Below, piece by piece: positions 7,800-17,622 of a DNA stretch of 64,000 nucleotides. How positions within the stretch are numbered: position 1 is the first letter of the stretch; each line of letters opens with the position of its first letter. The notes beneath the pieces were generated by a model, which was given only the letters and a program-made list of their open reading frames with translations, was not told where the DNA came from and did not search any database. The stretch is taken from assembly GCA_963678775.2 (NCBI GenBank), contig CAXXGR010000007.1, positions 682,001 to 746,000 of the forward strand, written 5' to 3'. The position numbers and the translations under genes were made by a program. This DNA comes from JBFHIJ01 sp963678775. GTDB taxonomy: Bacteria > Bacteroidota > Ignavibacteria > Kapaibacteriales > UBA2268.

Positions 7800-9542
7800 C
7801 TAATTAGGTTTCATAACGTGTGATTGGTAATTATGAACTATTGTATCAGGTTTATCACCGGCACCGAGCTTAAGTCCCTGATGTTCATCCAGTTTTACGT
7901 AATTCATAGACTTAAAAGAAGCAACAGATTGTGCAATCTCATCAAATATTTCTTCTGAATGCTTATAATGCCAATTAGCTCCGTCCAAATTTGCTATTGA
8001 CTGCAATATTTTCCAAGTTTGTTTACAGTTCCTTTGATCATGTTGAGTCCAGCGATCATTTGGAGCACCCATTTTATCTAAGCGACTCATTTTCATACCC
8101 ATCCTGCTTACATTTTCCTTAGTAACAAGAGCAGGTTCAAAATGCTGTACACGTTTGTTTACATTAGTAAAAGTACCTTCAATTTCAGCAAAAGTAGAAG
8201 TTGCCAGAACTATATCTGCTTTGTCAGTTAGTTTATTTTGATTATATGCTGAAACAATCAAAGTCTCAACTTTACTGATTGCTTCAAACAGATGTGTATT
8301 TTGCGCTAAATCTTCTTCTATTAAAAATAGAACTTTAATTTTTCCTGATTTTAGTTTATCTGTGACATCTTTGTGCATGTCTATACCTAACTCTTTTGCA
8401 CCGGTACTGTTAGGAACTCTTTCTTTTGTATTTAGCATGTCATCAGCAACGGATTCATCAATATGTGGCAACAAATATAGATTTTTAATACCATATTTAT
8501 TGGCAAATTTTCTAATTATAAAAGCATCTTCATTAGTAGATTTGCCGGAAGTTAAAATCATAATCTCATCTTGTTTATGTTGCTTAAAAGAAAGAGATAC
8601 AGCTTTAAAAGCTTCTTTCCACTCAACTTCTTTCGAATCTATCATTGGATGTACCACACGATTGTCATTTACCCATTTGAAGTCTAAACGAGCATTGTCA
8701 GACATCCAATATTTATTTACATACATATTTGTTTTAGGCTCTAATCGTAATATTTCATTATTTCTAACGCCTATTTTTATATTAGTTCCCGACCCATCTG
8801 TACCACAAATTGACTCATTGAAGCTCATATCCCTAACTCTAGCTTTAAATCTAAAATCTGGACTAGTCAATGCAACCAACAGGACAAATATCAATTACAT
8901 TCATCGAATATGGATTGTCAAATTGTGTATCTTCAAAAAGTTCAATAGTAACGTGGTCGCCACGTTGGAACAAATGTCAGTACATCCTGTTTAGCAACTT
9001 CTTTTGCAAAACGAATACATCTAGAACTCGAAATACAACGTTCTGCATCGAATAATACATTAGGTCCCCACTGTTGACGTTTATCTTTATGATTCTTAGT
9101 TTCTTCAAATCTTGATTGTCCTTTTGAGTGATCAAAAGCGTACTCCTGCAATTTGCACTGCCCCGCTTCATCACATATTGGACAATCGAGTGGGTGATTA
9201 ATAAGAAGAAACTCCCATAACAGCTTCTTGAGCTTCTCACGACTTTTTCTTTTTGTCGCCTTACTCTCATGCCTTCAGATACCTTAGTAGCACAGGCAAT
9301 TTGGAGTTTAGGAAAATATAATTACAATATCATTTCCGTTTTTCATCTTTTGCATTATTTCCATCAGGAAGTCTTTTGGGAAGACCTACTTCAACAAGAC
9401 ACATCCTGCAGTTTCCTGAAACAGAAAGCTCAGGGTGCCAACAGAAATGAGGTATCTGTAGCCCATTTTCATAAGCTGCTTGAATAATTGTTTGCCCGTC
9501 ACGGGCTTCTATCTTTTGACCATCAATAAATATATGAGGCAT
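7800..9542 (-). pseudogene. nuoG: NADH-quinone oxidoreductase subunit G, multiply frameshifted
   Basis: NuoG is the large iron-sulfur subunit of complex I. Reading from the ATG at 9542: the [2Fe-2S] domain is intact (HFCWHP, CRMCLVEV), then the frame breaks near 9336 (AAAAA) and 9318 (TTTT). KLQIACATKVSEGMRV is followed by breaks near 9235 and 9212 (GGG). HPLDCPICDEAGQCKLQ, the N5 motif, is intact. Next come breaks near 8963 (CC for C) and 8892 (TT for T, inside CPVGALTS). The last 360 residues (8894-7800) are one clean frame with a molybdopterin-type fold. Each break is a single extra base; removing six gives a length divisible by three and no stop codons. The N4 motif reads CISSSRC, so its middle Cys is Ser. 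Either decay or local error. Confidence 0.85.
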
Positions 9543-9663
9543 TAAAATGCTCCTGTCATATTCCTATACAAAGCTGATTATCAGATATGATTAAACGTTT
9601 AAACATGCGAATTAATTGTATAAAAAAAATGGAATTCTCGTAAATATGTACCTAATTCAGCTA

Positions 9664-10417
9664 TTATTTGCAGTAAATTTCAGGTTCGATTAAAGCTTCA
9701 GCATTACGCCATATTTTTTGACAAGGAAAACTATTCTTATACAAAGAATCTCCCATAATTACAGAATCAATTCCATGCCCTGCATTTTTATTCAAATATT
9801 CAAGTTCTTGATAATTAGTACAAGCTTCAAGCAAAGTAAATCTCAAACGATATTTCAAAAATAAATATTTATATTTTAAAATATCAGGTTTAGAATTTTG
9901 CCAAGATTTATCAGGAGACTATTACTCTATTTCCACCAAACATCCACAACATTTTTGCAAAATTCTTCAAAAGTATGCTCATAGGATGATATGAAATTAT
10001 CGCCTTGAATAACCCCACCAAAAGCAACACGAGAAGGTGTATATTTGTCAATTAATTTAGTAATACCATTAGGATCTTTTTGAAGCAAATTCTCCAATTA
10101 CTATTCGGTATATTCCACTTTCTAAATACATTTTACATTCAGCTACGTCTTTAAACGGTGAACTAAAGCTGAACAGGAATATCTATGGAATTAGCAAGAA
10201 AGATAATAGAATTTGCATTTTCAATATTTGATTCTTTCTCGATAGCATCCAAATCAGCAATATGAATTGTTTTTGAGTTCTCTCTCCTCCACAGTTGGAG
10301 AAGCTTTAGTGGATTATGAGAATAGTCATCATACATTTGAGCAGTACCTTGCTCTCCTTCAATACAAAAAGAACACTCACCTTTTCTCATCTTTAAATAT
10401 GGTAAAATCAATATCAT
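9664..10417 (-). pseudogene. HisA-like TIM-barrel isomerase family gene, frameshifted
   Basis: The first part (10417 to about 10175) encodes a HisA/HisF-like start: EGEQGTAQMYDDYSHNP, then LWRRENSKTIHIADLDA, then ANSIDIPVQL, matching the first strands of the phosphoribosyl isomerase barrel as seen in HisA-like paralogues of the FCB group. The last part (9858-9664) reads HGIDSVIMGDSLYKNSFPCQKIW, the end of that barrel. Between them the frame changes near 10174, 10090, 9947 and 9925, each time by one extra base (for example TTT for TT). With four bases removed the gene is 750 nt, open throughout. It follows ruvA with only 2 nt between. Whether it is true HisA or a side branch of unknown substrate cannot be settled; no other his gene is nearby. 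Confidence 0.7.
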
Positions 10418-10419
10418 TT

Positions 10420-11019
10420 TTAACTCATAGCGTATTTGAGTGCATTTCGAATTATTATCTCTGCTGAGAGCTCTAGACCTTCAGTATCTTTCAGTACTTT
10501 ATTGACACATTTTTCTGATACTGTTTTATTATATCCCAATGCTATTAAAGCTGAAATTGCCTCATTTGATAAATTATTTTGTGGATTGGTGACTTCTTTC
10601 AGATCTTCAATTTCAAATCCACTTACTTTATCTTTGAGTTCTACAACTACTCTTTCAGCAGTCTTTTTGCCTATACCGGGTAATTTAGTTAAGGAAGCAA
10701 CATCTGCAACCGCAATAAATCTAATTAGTCCGTCAATAGATACTGACGATAAAATACCTAATGCTATTTTGGGACCAATTCCGGAAATACCAATGAGTAA
10801 ACGGAACATTGTACGTTCTGTTTCATTATAAAAGCCATAAAGATTGTGAGAGTCCTCTCTGGGAATAAAATGCGTAAAGAGTTTTACTTCGTTGTTTGTT
10901 TCCGGTAATTGCTCTATAGTTTTTAAAGATACAAATACCAAATAGCCTACTCCATTGCATTCTATAACAACTTCAGTATGTGATATCTCGGACAATATTC
11001 CTTTTAAATAACTAATCAT
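10420..11019 (-). CDS. ruvA: Holliday junction branch migration protein RuvA
   Basis: RuvA binds four-way DNA junctions and loads the RuvB motor. The protein from the ATG at 11019 has 199 residues, the usual RuvA length; an in-frame ATG 36 nt further upstream would add 12 poorly conserved residues. Domain I (OB fold) begins MISYLKGILSE. The two helix-hairpin-helix motifs of domain II are GISGIGPKIALGIL and LPGIGKKTAERVVVELKDK, followed by a linker and the small domain III (about 150-199) that contacts RuvB. ruvB is not in the window. The hisA-like gene follows directly. Confidence 0.95.
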   Translation of the reverse strand: MISYLKGILSEISHTEVVIECNGVGYLVFVSLKTIEQLPETNNEVKLFTHFIPREDSHNLYGFYNETERTMFRLLIGISGIGPKIALGILSSVSIDGLIRFIAVADVASLTKLPGIGKKTAERVVVELKDKVSGFEIEDLKEVTNPQNNLSNEAISALIALGYNKTVSEKCVNKVLKDTEGLELSAEIIIRNALKYAMS

Positions 11020-11067
11020 GAGCTTTATTCTTTTATTATTTACAAACATTCTCACTAATATACAAAA

Positions 11068-11095
11068 AAGTCCTATCTAATTGTAGACAGGACTT
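11068..11095 (-). terminator. Rho-independent terminator of the giant secreted-protein operon
   Basis: On the reverse strand AAGTCCTGTCT and AGATAGGACTT pair over 11 positions (one G-U) around a 6-nt loop and are followed by a run of six T. It lies 27 nt after the stop of the last gene of the operon. Confidence 0.8.
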
Positions 11096-11122
11096 TAAAT
11101 ATACTATTATATTATCTTTATA

Positions 11123-14100
11123 CTACTGTACAATTAACTTAATTAAGCTTCGAGTGTCTCCTATTGTTGCATTAAGGAAATACATACCTTTTGCTTGATT
11201 AGTCAAATCTAAATTGATTGTTTGACCTGAAGAAATCATATCAAATGATTTTGCCATGATGCGTTCTCCAATCATATTAGATATTGTAAACTCAACATTA
11301 GAAGTAATTGCTTCGTTGAAAGTCAAGATAAAATTACCATCACTTGGATTGTTTGAAAGCGTTAACCTACCATCTTCTAGCATCTCTTGAACAGACATAT
11401 CATTTATGATAATTTCTTCTGAAGTTGCAGAGCAGCCATTTTCATCTGTAATAGTTACAGTGTATGAAGCATCTTTTTCAAGAACTAATTCTTGAGAAGT
11501 TTCTCCAAACATTTTATTACCATCTTTGTACCATTGATAAGCTGCAGATTCACTACTAACTAGAGTTCTATGGTCTTTTCTTTCGATAGTTGGAACTTCA
11601 GCCTCATCAAATCTACCAACGACAATAGTGTCAGAGTATGCAGTGCAGCCGGTTTTAGTGTCTGCCTCTAAATAATATACTCCAGGTTCTGTAATATCTA
11701 TATTTCTTTCTGTAGAACCATTAGACCATAAATAGCTGGCAAATGAGAATGGAGCTTTAAATGTAGCACTTCCACCTTCACCGCAGAATGGTATATCACC
11801 GCTGACAGTAATTGATAATTCCGGAACCGGAATAAATGATACTTTTATTGGTTCAGATTTATCACTACATCCCCATTCTTTCAAGGAAACAACTGAGTAA
11901 ATTCCGGTTTCTGTTACTTCAATTGATTTTGTAGTTTCACCTGTACTCCATAAATATGAATCTTCCTCAATTCCTGCTGTAAGAGTAACTACATTACCTT
12001 CGCAAATATCGCCTTCAGTATCACTGTTGATTGGAATTTGTTTATTGCTACAAGTTAGCAAATCAGTTTCCCAGATTCCTCTACCATAAGTACAAGCTCT
12101 AAGTTTTTGTGTGTTCTCCATAATTTCTAACTCATTGATAATCATTCTAGGCATTTCAGCACCTAACAATTCCCAATAGTTAGAACCATTATCAGAAACG
12201 AACACCCCTAAGTCTGTACCAATATATAATCTATCCGGAGAATTTTTTTGATAAACTATAGTTAATACCGGTACACTCGGCAAGTTACCTGTTAAATCAG
12301 TTGCTTCGTCGCCTTCTATTAGGGCAACTTTATTGGAATTACCAAAGCCTGATGCAGTAACCCATGCTTTATCTGCATTGTTAGGATCAACAGCAATATA
12401 TGTTATTTTATTTGGTGCATTAAATACAACTTCCCAGTTTTGACCATAGTTAGTTGTTTTATATAAAATACTTTGTTTTGCTGCATAAATGGTATTAGTA
12501 TCAGATTCCGCAACAGCTATAGCAGTTATATAAGTTCCATTATCGCTAAAATCACCAATTTTTACAAAGGACTTGTTATTATTTATATTGCCAACATATA
12601 AATCATAATAACCAACTAGCATACTATATGGATTTTGTGGATTTAATATGTAAGCAGTTTGCCAGCCTTCAGTACCTTTATCTCCTACAGATGAAGGAGT
12701 CAGAAATGTATTATATTTGCCGGTAGGACTATATCCTTTAGAAATCACACCATTATATATAGAATAGAAATAAATCTTATTGTCAGTAGGCGTAATAATT
12801 CCTTCAAAACCATCACCACCACCGATATAAGTCCATTCTCCATCAATCATAGCAGAAGATCCGTTATCTTGGGCACCAGCTACTATATCGCCATTACTCT
12901 GATCATTACCAAAAGCATGGAATTGCATAATATTCATATTGCCACACAAGTCATGCCATGTTGTTCCATTGTCAGAGGTGTAAAATACTCCACCATCATT
13001 GCAATCATATAAGATACTACCATCTTTATTGTACACTAAATCATGATGATCAGCATGAGAATAATTATCAGCAGCTCCACCATACCAAACAGTTTTTTTA
13101 TCCCATTTAGAACCATTATTTGCAGTTCTCCAAACTTCTATACCACCGACATACATTCTGTTATAATCTAATGGATTAACAGCAAAAGCTAAATCATATT
13201 CACCTTGCCCAACATATAAGTCAGATCCAGTACCTGATGATCTACCTAACAAATTTACCCCACCATCAGCAACGGTATAAATATCATAGAAAGATTCTCC
13301 TAGATCGTCAGAACACTGAATATCATACAATGTTTTAGCTGAACCATGAGATGTACCATCTACTGATATTGTCCAAAAAGACTCAGGATAGTTATTTTCT
13401 GTTTCAATATCTATTCTGGAAACTGCAGATTTAGATTTTACTTTCGTCCAAGTATCACCCAAATCAGTAGACCGATAAATTGAAGCACCACCATTTTTTA
13501 CAAAAGTAGAAGCTAATAAAATATCAGGATTTTCTGGAGAATACGCTATATCAAAGAAAGAACCTTGTTCCATCATCTGCCAAGTATTACCACCATCTGT
13601 AGTTTTCATAATGCCGGCACTTGTAGAAGCTACAACAATATTTTCATTTCTTGGATCAACTATAATTTTACCCATTATACCACGGTCACCAAGAGAATCT
13701 GCAAGTGCAGTAATTTCCCAGTTATTTCCGCTATCTGTTGATTTTAAAATACCAACTGAGTAGCAACTTCTATTTACATTTGGATACGTTGCATGTGCAT
13801 CACCGGTAGAAACATATATTGTATTCGTATTTGTAGGTGCGATTTGAATATCAGTTACACCCATAGACAAATAGTTAGTGAAATCGAAGGTTTTCCAAGT
13901 TTGTCCACCATCTAAAGATTTCCAAACGCCACCAGTGGCAGCCCCAACCCATATTTCTTGTTCATTATTTGGATTTAATCGCAAACAATTTACTCTTCCA
14001 ATTCCTTTTCCTCTACTACTTGAAGTATTGGGAGAACCTATAGGACCTAAAGTATTCCATTTATTTGATAGAAGATAATCGGGCGTTTTAATCTTTGTTG

Positions 14101-14377
14101 CTTCTTTGAAGATATCAATTAACATTTTTGCTTTTGGAAACTGACCATCTTCACCAATTCTTTGTTCCCAAAAATGTTGCCATCTTTTGAATTGTTTCCA
14201 ACCCTTTCTTTGGTTCATTGGAAGTCTTTCATAGTACATATTCATTTCTTTCACATATTCGTGAAAGTTTTGACCATTGTCAGCATCCAATGCTTTAGAA
14301 GGGACGTAACTGTTTTGTGCAAACATTGTTGTTGCACATAAAAAGATTGCGCCGGCAAGTAACTTTTTGAATTTCAT
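11123..14377 (-). CDS. Giant secreted sortilin/BNR-repeat beta-propeller protein with type IX sorting domain (paralogue 1)
   Basis: The 1084-residue product starts at the ATG 14377 with a signal peptide (MKFKKLLAGAIFLCATTMFAQ); an ORF start 48 nt upstream is unlikely. After it comes GWKQFKRWQHFWEQR, a motif shared with the next two genes. Residues of about 100-700 hold at least seven BNR/Asp-box repeats of the form SxDxGxTW (WKSLDGGQTWKTF, MKTTDGGNTWQMM, YRSTDLGDTWTKV), typical of sortilin-like ten-bladed propellers. Then come Ig/PKD-like units (SYLWSTGETTKSIEVTETGIY). The final 80 residues are a type A sorting domain (SNNPSDGNF to LIKLIVQ) for export by the type IX system. Location is the cell surface or outside. 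Ligand or enzymatic activity is unknown. It lies 143 nt after the next gene upstream in the operon. Confidence 0.85.
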   Translation of the reverse strand: MKFKKLLAGAIFLCATTMFAQNSYVPSKALDADNGQNFHEYVKEMNMYYERLPMNQRKGWKQFKRWQHFWEQRIGEDGQFPKAKMLIDIFKEATKIKTPDYLLSNKWNTLGPIGSPNTSSSRGKGIGRVNCLRLNPNNEQEIWVGAATGGVWKSLDGGQTWKTFDFTNYLSMGVTDIQIAPTNTNTIYVSTGDAHATYPNVNRSCYSVGILKSTDSGNNWEITALADSLGDRGIMGKIIVDPRNENIVVASTSAGIMKTTDGGNTWQMMEQGSFFDIAYSPENPDILLASTFVKNGGASIYRSTDLGDTWTKVKSKSAVSRIDIETENNYPESFWTISVDGTSHGSAKTLYDIQCSDDLGESFYDIYTVADGGVNLLGRSSGTGSDLYVGQGEYDLAFAVNPLDYNRMYVGGIEVWRTANNGSKWDKKTVWYGGAADNYSHADHHDLVYNKDGSILYDCNDGGVFYTSDNGTTWHDLCGNMNIMQFHAFGNDQSNGDIVAGAQDNGSSAMIDGEWTYIGGGDGFEGIITPTDNKIYFYSIYNGVISKGYSPTGKYNTFLTPSSVGDKGTEGWQTAYILNPQNPYSMLVGYYDLYVGNINNNKSFVKIGDFSDNGTYITAIAVAESDTNTIYAAKQSILYKTTNYGQNWEVVFNAPNKITYIAVDPNNADKAWVTASGFGNSNKVALIEGDEATDLTGNLPSVPVLTIVYQKNSPDRLYIGTDLGVFVSDNGSNYWELLGAEMPRMIINELEIMENTQKLRACTYGRGIWETDLLTCSNKQIPINSDTEGDICEGNVVTLTAGIEEDSYLWSTGETTKSIEVTETGIYSVVSLKEWGCSDKSEPIKVSFIPVPELSITVSGDIPFCGEGGSATFKAPFSFASYLWSNGSTERNIDITEPGVYYLEADTKTGCTAYSDTIVVGRFDEAEVPTIERKDHRTLVSSESAAYQWYKDGNKMFGETSQELVLEKDASYTVTITDENGCSATSEEIIINDMSVQEMLEDGRLTLSNNPSDGNFILTFNEAITSNVEFTISNMIGERIMAKSFDMISSGQTINLDLTNQAKGMYFLNATIGDTRSLIKLIVQ

Positions 14378-14520
14378 AGCGTACTGTAAATATATAAACA
14401 AAAACATTTCTTGTGTGTTAGACACGCAAACTACAAAAAAAGTTACCTCCTTTTATCGACTTAATATCTTTTAATACCTTGAATTTAAAAGATTAATATA
14501 TGTTGAAATATACATCCTAG

Positions 14521-17500
14521 TTATAACTTAATCGTTTTGACTAAATATGAATTATTGGTAGAAGTAAACACAAAATAGTAAACTCCTGAGGCCAAGTATG
14601 ACAGGTTATAAGTTTCATAAATATATTGACTACCTTTAAGCGTTTGGCTATCAAAGACTCTTTTGCCTAAGTAATCATATATCTCAAAATATAACGATTG
14701 ATCAGTCTTCCTTATAATTTCTATATTGACTAAGTCTCTAAAGTCAATTGGATACACAACTATTTCAATATTATCAGTATTTACCAGTTTATAATCAATG
14801 TCAATAAAAACAGTATCAGAATAATTAATACAACCATACTCATTTACTATTTGAGCATAATACATCCCAACACTATCTATTTCAATTTTATTTACATTTT
14901 CCACAATTTGAACACTATCATGAAACCATCTATAGTTTTGACTTTTATCTAAAGATAGATATTTATTTTCTCTAATTAGATTTTGTTTTTCAGGCTTAGG
15001 ATAAACTATGGCTTCTAAAGTATCACTGTAAGAGTAGCACCCATCTTTGCTAATCGCTTTAACATAAAGCACATCTGAAAAGTCAGTATAGCCGGCTCTA
15101 CCTAAAACACCATTACTCCACTCATACTCTAAAGAATCAGATTCAATATTATGTGAATAGGCTAAATATTCTACAAATTTTCCTTCGCACACCGGGTTAT
15201 TACTCTGTAGCACTACAAATATGTCAGGAGTTTCAAAAACCCATGCATCTATTTCTCTCGTTCTATATTGTTTTCCTGTACTATCCTGCACCATGCAATA
15301 ATAATAACCACTTTTTTTGACAGTTATAGTGTCTGAAAGGGTGCCATCACTCCATGCAAATTGCTTATAAGATCCCTGGCAAACCATTCTGACACTATCA
15401 CCATCACAAAAATCACGATCTCCAAGTATCTTTATGTTAGGAGATTTTGGGTAATACTTTTCTACCTCATATGACCATAGCCCTCTGCCGTAAGTACCTG
15501 CCAATAATTTACCTGTATGTTCATTATAGTCAAGATCAAAAATCATTACTTCAGGGAGAGCATTCCCAACTAAGTCCCAACGTCGCTCTTCGTCATTTAA
15601 AACCATAACTCCTAAATCTGTGCCGATAAACAGTTTTCCGTCTACTAGTTCACCACAGTTACAAGAAATATTTGGAATATTATAGCTTATGTTCTGTAGT
15701 TTATCATCTTCCCATTTCAAAACCTTAAGAGTGTCGCGGAAACCGGAAAATATGAAATAAGCTGACTTATTATCAATCGGCACTATCTCTATAGCATATT
15801 GCTTATCAATAAATATGGAATCCCAAGAAGCCCCCTTGTCCTTTGATATATATATCCCGTTAAATGTCGAAACAAAAAATGTACTATCAACTAATTTCAA
15901 AGACATTGCAACTTGCGTATGAATTCCAAAATCTGATATTTTTTCCCATTTTAGTCCTTTATTGGTACTTTTCCATACATTTTCAGCAGCTCCGTAAATA
16001 ATGTCATCATCCTCGCTATCATAAACTATGCACGTCCTTCTAGGTCGCCATTCGTAATTACCTACAGTTTTTGCTTCAACATATTCATCCGTATTAATGT
16101 AATCCTCTGTATGATAAGAAAGACTACTTTGTATAGAAAGTATCAAGTTATTTGGGTCTCTCTCTGAGAATACAGCTTCCATTCCGTCTGCTCCAAAAAG
16201 TTGATACCAATACCCATCAATATTTCTCATAAATCCATTATCTTGAGTACCTATGACTAGATCATTCCCGTAAAACTTATTAGAGCTTACATCATAGAGT
16301 TGAGTTATTTGCAAGCCTGATGAACTATTTAACCATGCAGAATCTTGAAGTTTTTTTCTTGACACTCCGCCGTCATTAGCCACAAAAAGCTCTTTGCTAA
16401 TAGGGTTGAATTTTATGTCATGATTGTCTGCGTGCATACCTTCTTGATTCATTATCCAATAGGTAGAATCTCTATCATATTTCCACATATAAACACCTCC
16501 GGCATACTTATCAGTACTGTCTTCGTCTGAAACAAACAAACACAGATTGTAAAATCCTTGGCCATATACAAAGTCTAAAGAATCTTTTGGCGTATATAAG
16601 TTATCAATCTCTTTGGTAGGTATATACATTTTATCTAATGTTAGCATAGATAAATCTGTATTATTTGCAGAAAGCATCCATAGAAAATCAGGATAAGCTT
16701 TGCTTGTAGCAAGTGCTATTCTTAGACATTCGCCATTGTATTCTCTTAAAATCTGCCAAGTCAAACCATAATCTCTCGATTCTAATACTTTAGAATTTCC
16801 GCCAAAATCAAAGGTCGTTGCATAAAATATTCCGTTATGTAATGGATGTTGTATCAAATCTTTGAATAATAGACTATCAGTCACATAGTCCCATTTAACA
16901 CCATCTTCTGTTCTCATCATGCCTTTGTTAGTAGCTGCTAACACTAGTTTATCGTTATGCCTTGATACTGATAGCTTATTGATTATAAGCTTATCATTAT
17001 GAAACACAGTATTACCTTGTTCTTTCCAAGTCAGTCCACCATCAGTCGTTTTGAATATACCAACGGAATAGCCAAAAGATGTTGTCCATCCGTGTCCATC
17101 ACCTGTAGCAACATAGATAGTATTACTATCCTGCTTTGAAAAACTTATATCTGAAATACCTACTGACATTTTATCAAAGAACGGAACAATTTTCCATGTT
17201 CGACCTGTATCTATGGATTTCCATAATCCTCCGGTAGCAGCACCGGCATATGCAATTATTGGATTAGATGGAGCAAATTCTAAACAGGCTACTCTACCAA
17301 TACCATACATATTTTTTTCTTCAATATCTTTAGTATATGGGCCACTATAATGCCATTTTTTACTATATTTATCAGAAATAAGAAGTGTATCTAAAATATC
17401 TGAAGTGTTGACAAAATTTAGTTGATCACCTTCATCTCCAATTTGTCTTGTAAAATTATAATGTTTCCAACGTTCTAACTGTTTATACCCGGAATGTTTA

Positions 17501-17622
17501 CCTTTAAACTGACCATCCCATACTTTTTCATATTGATTAATTTTAACCTGAGAGGAAGTTTGAGCCTGCATATTTCCGGCTAAAAGGAAGCATATTATGT
17601 AAATAAATATATATTTCATCAT
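14521..17622 (-). CDS. Giant secreted sortilin/BNR-repeat beta-propeller protein with type IX sorting domain (paralogue 2)
   Basis: The 1033-residue protein has a signal peptide (MMKYIFIYIICFLLAGNMQAQ) and then GYKQLERWKHYNFTRQIG, the counterpart of the motif in its paralogues. BNR/Asp-box repeats run from about 130 to 700 (WKSIDTGRTWKIV, FKTTDGGLTWKEQ, WKSTNKGLKWEKI, YISKDKGASWDSI), with the shared blade sequence GTQDNGF. Ig-like units with WSDGTLSDTITVKKSGYYYC follow. The end, YDYLGKRVFDSQTLKGSQY to SYLVKTIKL, is a type IX sorting domain. It overlaps the upstream gene by 4 nt (ATGA), so the two are translationally coupled. The sequence is far from identical to its neighbours, so the array is an old duplication. 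Function unknown beyond surface display. Confidence 0.85.
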   Translation of the reverse strand: MMKYIFIYIICFLLAGNMQAQTSSQVKINQYEKVWDGQFKGKHSGYKQLERWKHYNFTRQIGDEGDQLNFVNTSDILDTLLISDKYSKKWHYSGPYTKDIEEKNMYGIGRVACLEFAPSNPIIAYAGAATGGLWKSIDTGRTWKIVPFFDKMSVGISDISFSKQDSNTIYVATGDGHGWTTSFGYSVGIFKTTDGGLTWKEQGNTVFHNDKLIINKLSVSRHNDKLVLAATNKGMMRTEDGVKWDYVTDSLLFKDLIQHPLHNGIFYATTFDFGGNSKVLESRDYGLTWQILREYNGECLRIALATSKAYPDFLWMLSANNTDLSMLTLDKMYIPTKEIDNLYTPKDSLDFVYGQGFYNLCLFVSDEDSTDKYAGGVYMWKYDRDSTYWIMNQEGMHADNHDIKFNPISKELFVANDGGVSRKKLQDSAWLNSSSGLQITQLYDVSSNKFYGNDLVIGTQDNGFMRNIDGYWYQLFGADGMEAVFSERDPNNLILSIQSSLSYHTEDYINTDEYVEAKTVGNYEWRPRRTCIVYDSEDDDIIYGAAENVWKSTNKGLKWEKISDFGIHTQVAMSLKLVDSTFFVSTFNGIYISKDKGASWDSIFIDKQYAIEIVPIDNKSAYFIFSGFRDTLKVLKWEDDKLQNISYNIPNISCNCGELVDGKLFIGTDLGVMVLNDEERRWDLVGNALPEVMIFDLDYNEHTGKLLAGTYGRGLWSYEVEKYYPKSPNIKILGDRDFCDGDSVRMVCQGSYKQFAWSDGTLSDTITVKKSGYYYCMVQDSTGKQYRTREIDAWVFETPDIFVVLQSNNPVCEGKFVEYLAYSHNIESDSLEYEWSNGVLGRAGYTDFSDVLYVKAISKDGCYSYSDTLEAIVYPKPEKQNLIRENKYLSLDKSQNYRWFHDSVQIVENVNKIEIDSVGMYYAQIVNEYGCINYSDTVFIDIDYKLVNTDNIEIVVYPIDFRDLVNIEIIRKTDQSLYFEIYDYLGKRVFDSQTLKGSQYIYETYNLSYLASGVYYFVFTSTNNSYLVKTIKL

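Noticed and set aside
8780..8830. Missing cysteines in the GTDGSGTN stretch of NuoG as a sign of decay
   Set aside because: This is the N7 cluster position, which many functional NuoG proteins lack.
8892..10180. Programmed +1 frameshifting as the way nuoG and the hisA-like gene are read
   Set aside because: Ten separate shifts at unlike sites, with no common slippery sequence or structure, in genes that are normally read in one frame; sequence error or decay is far simpler.
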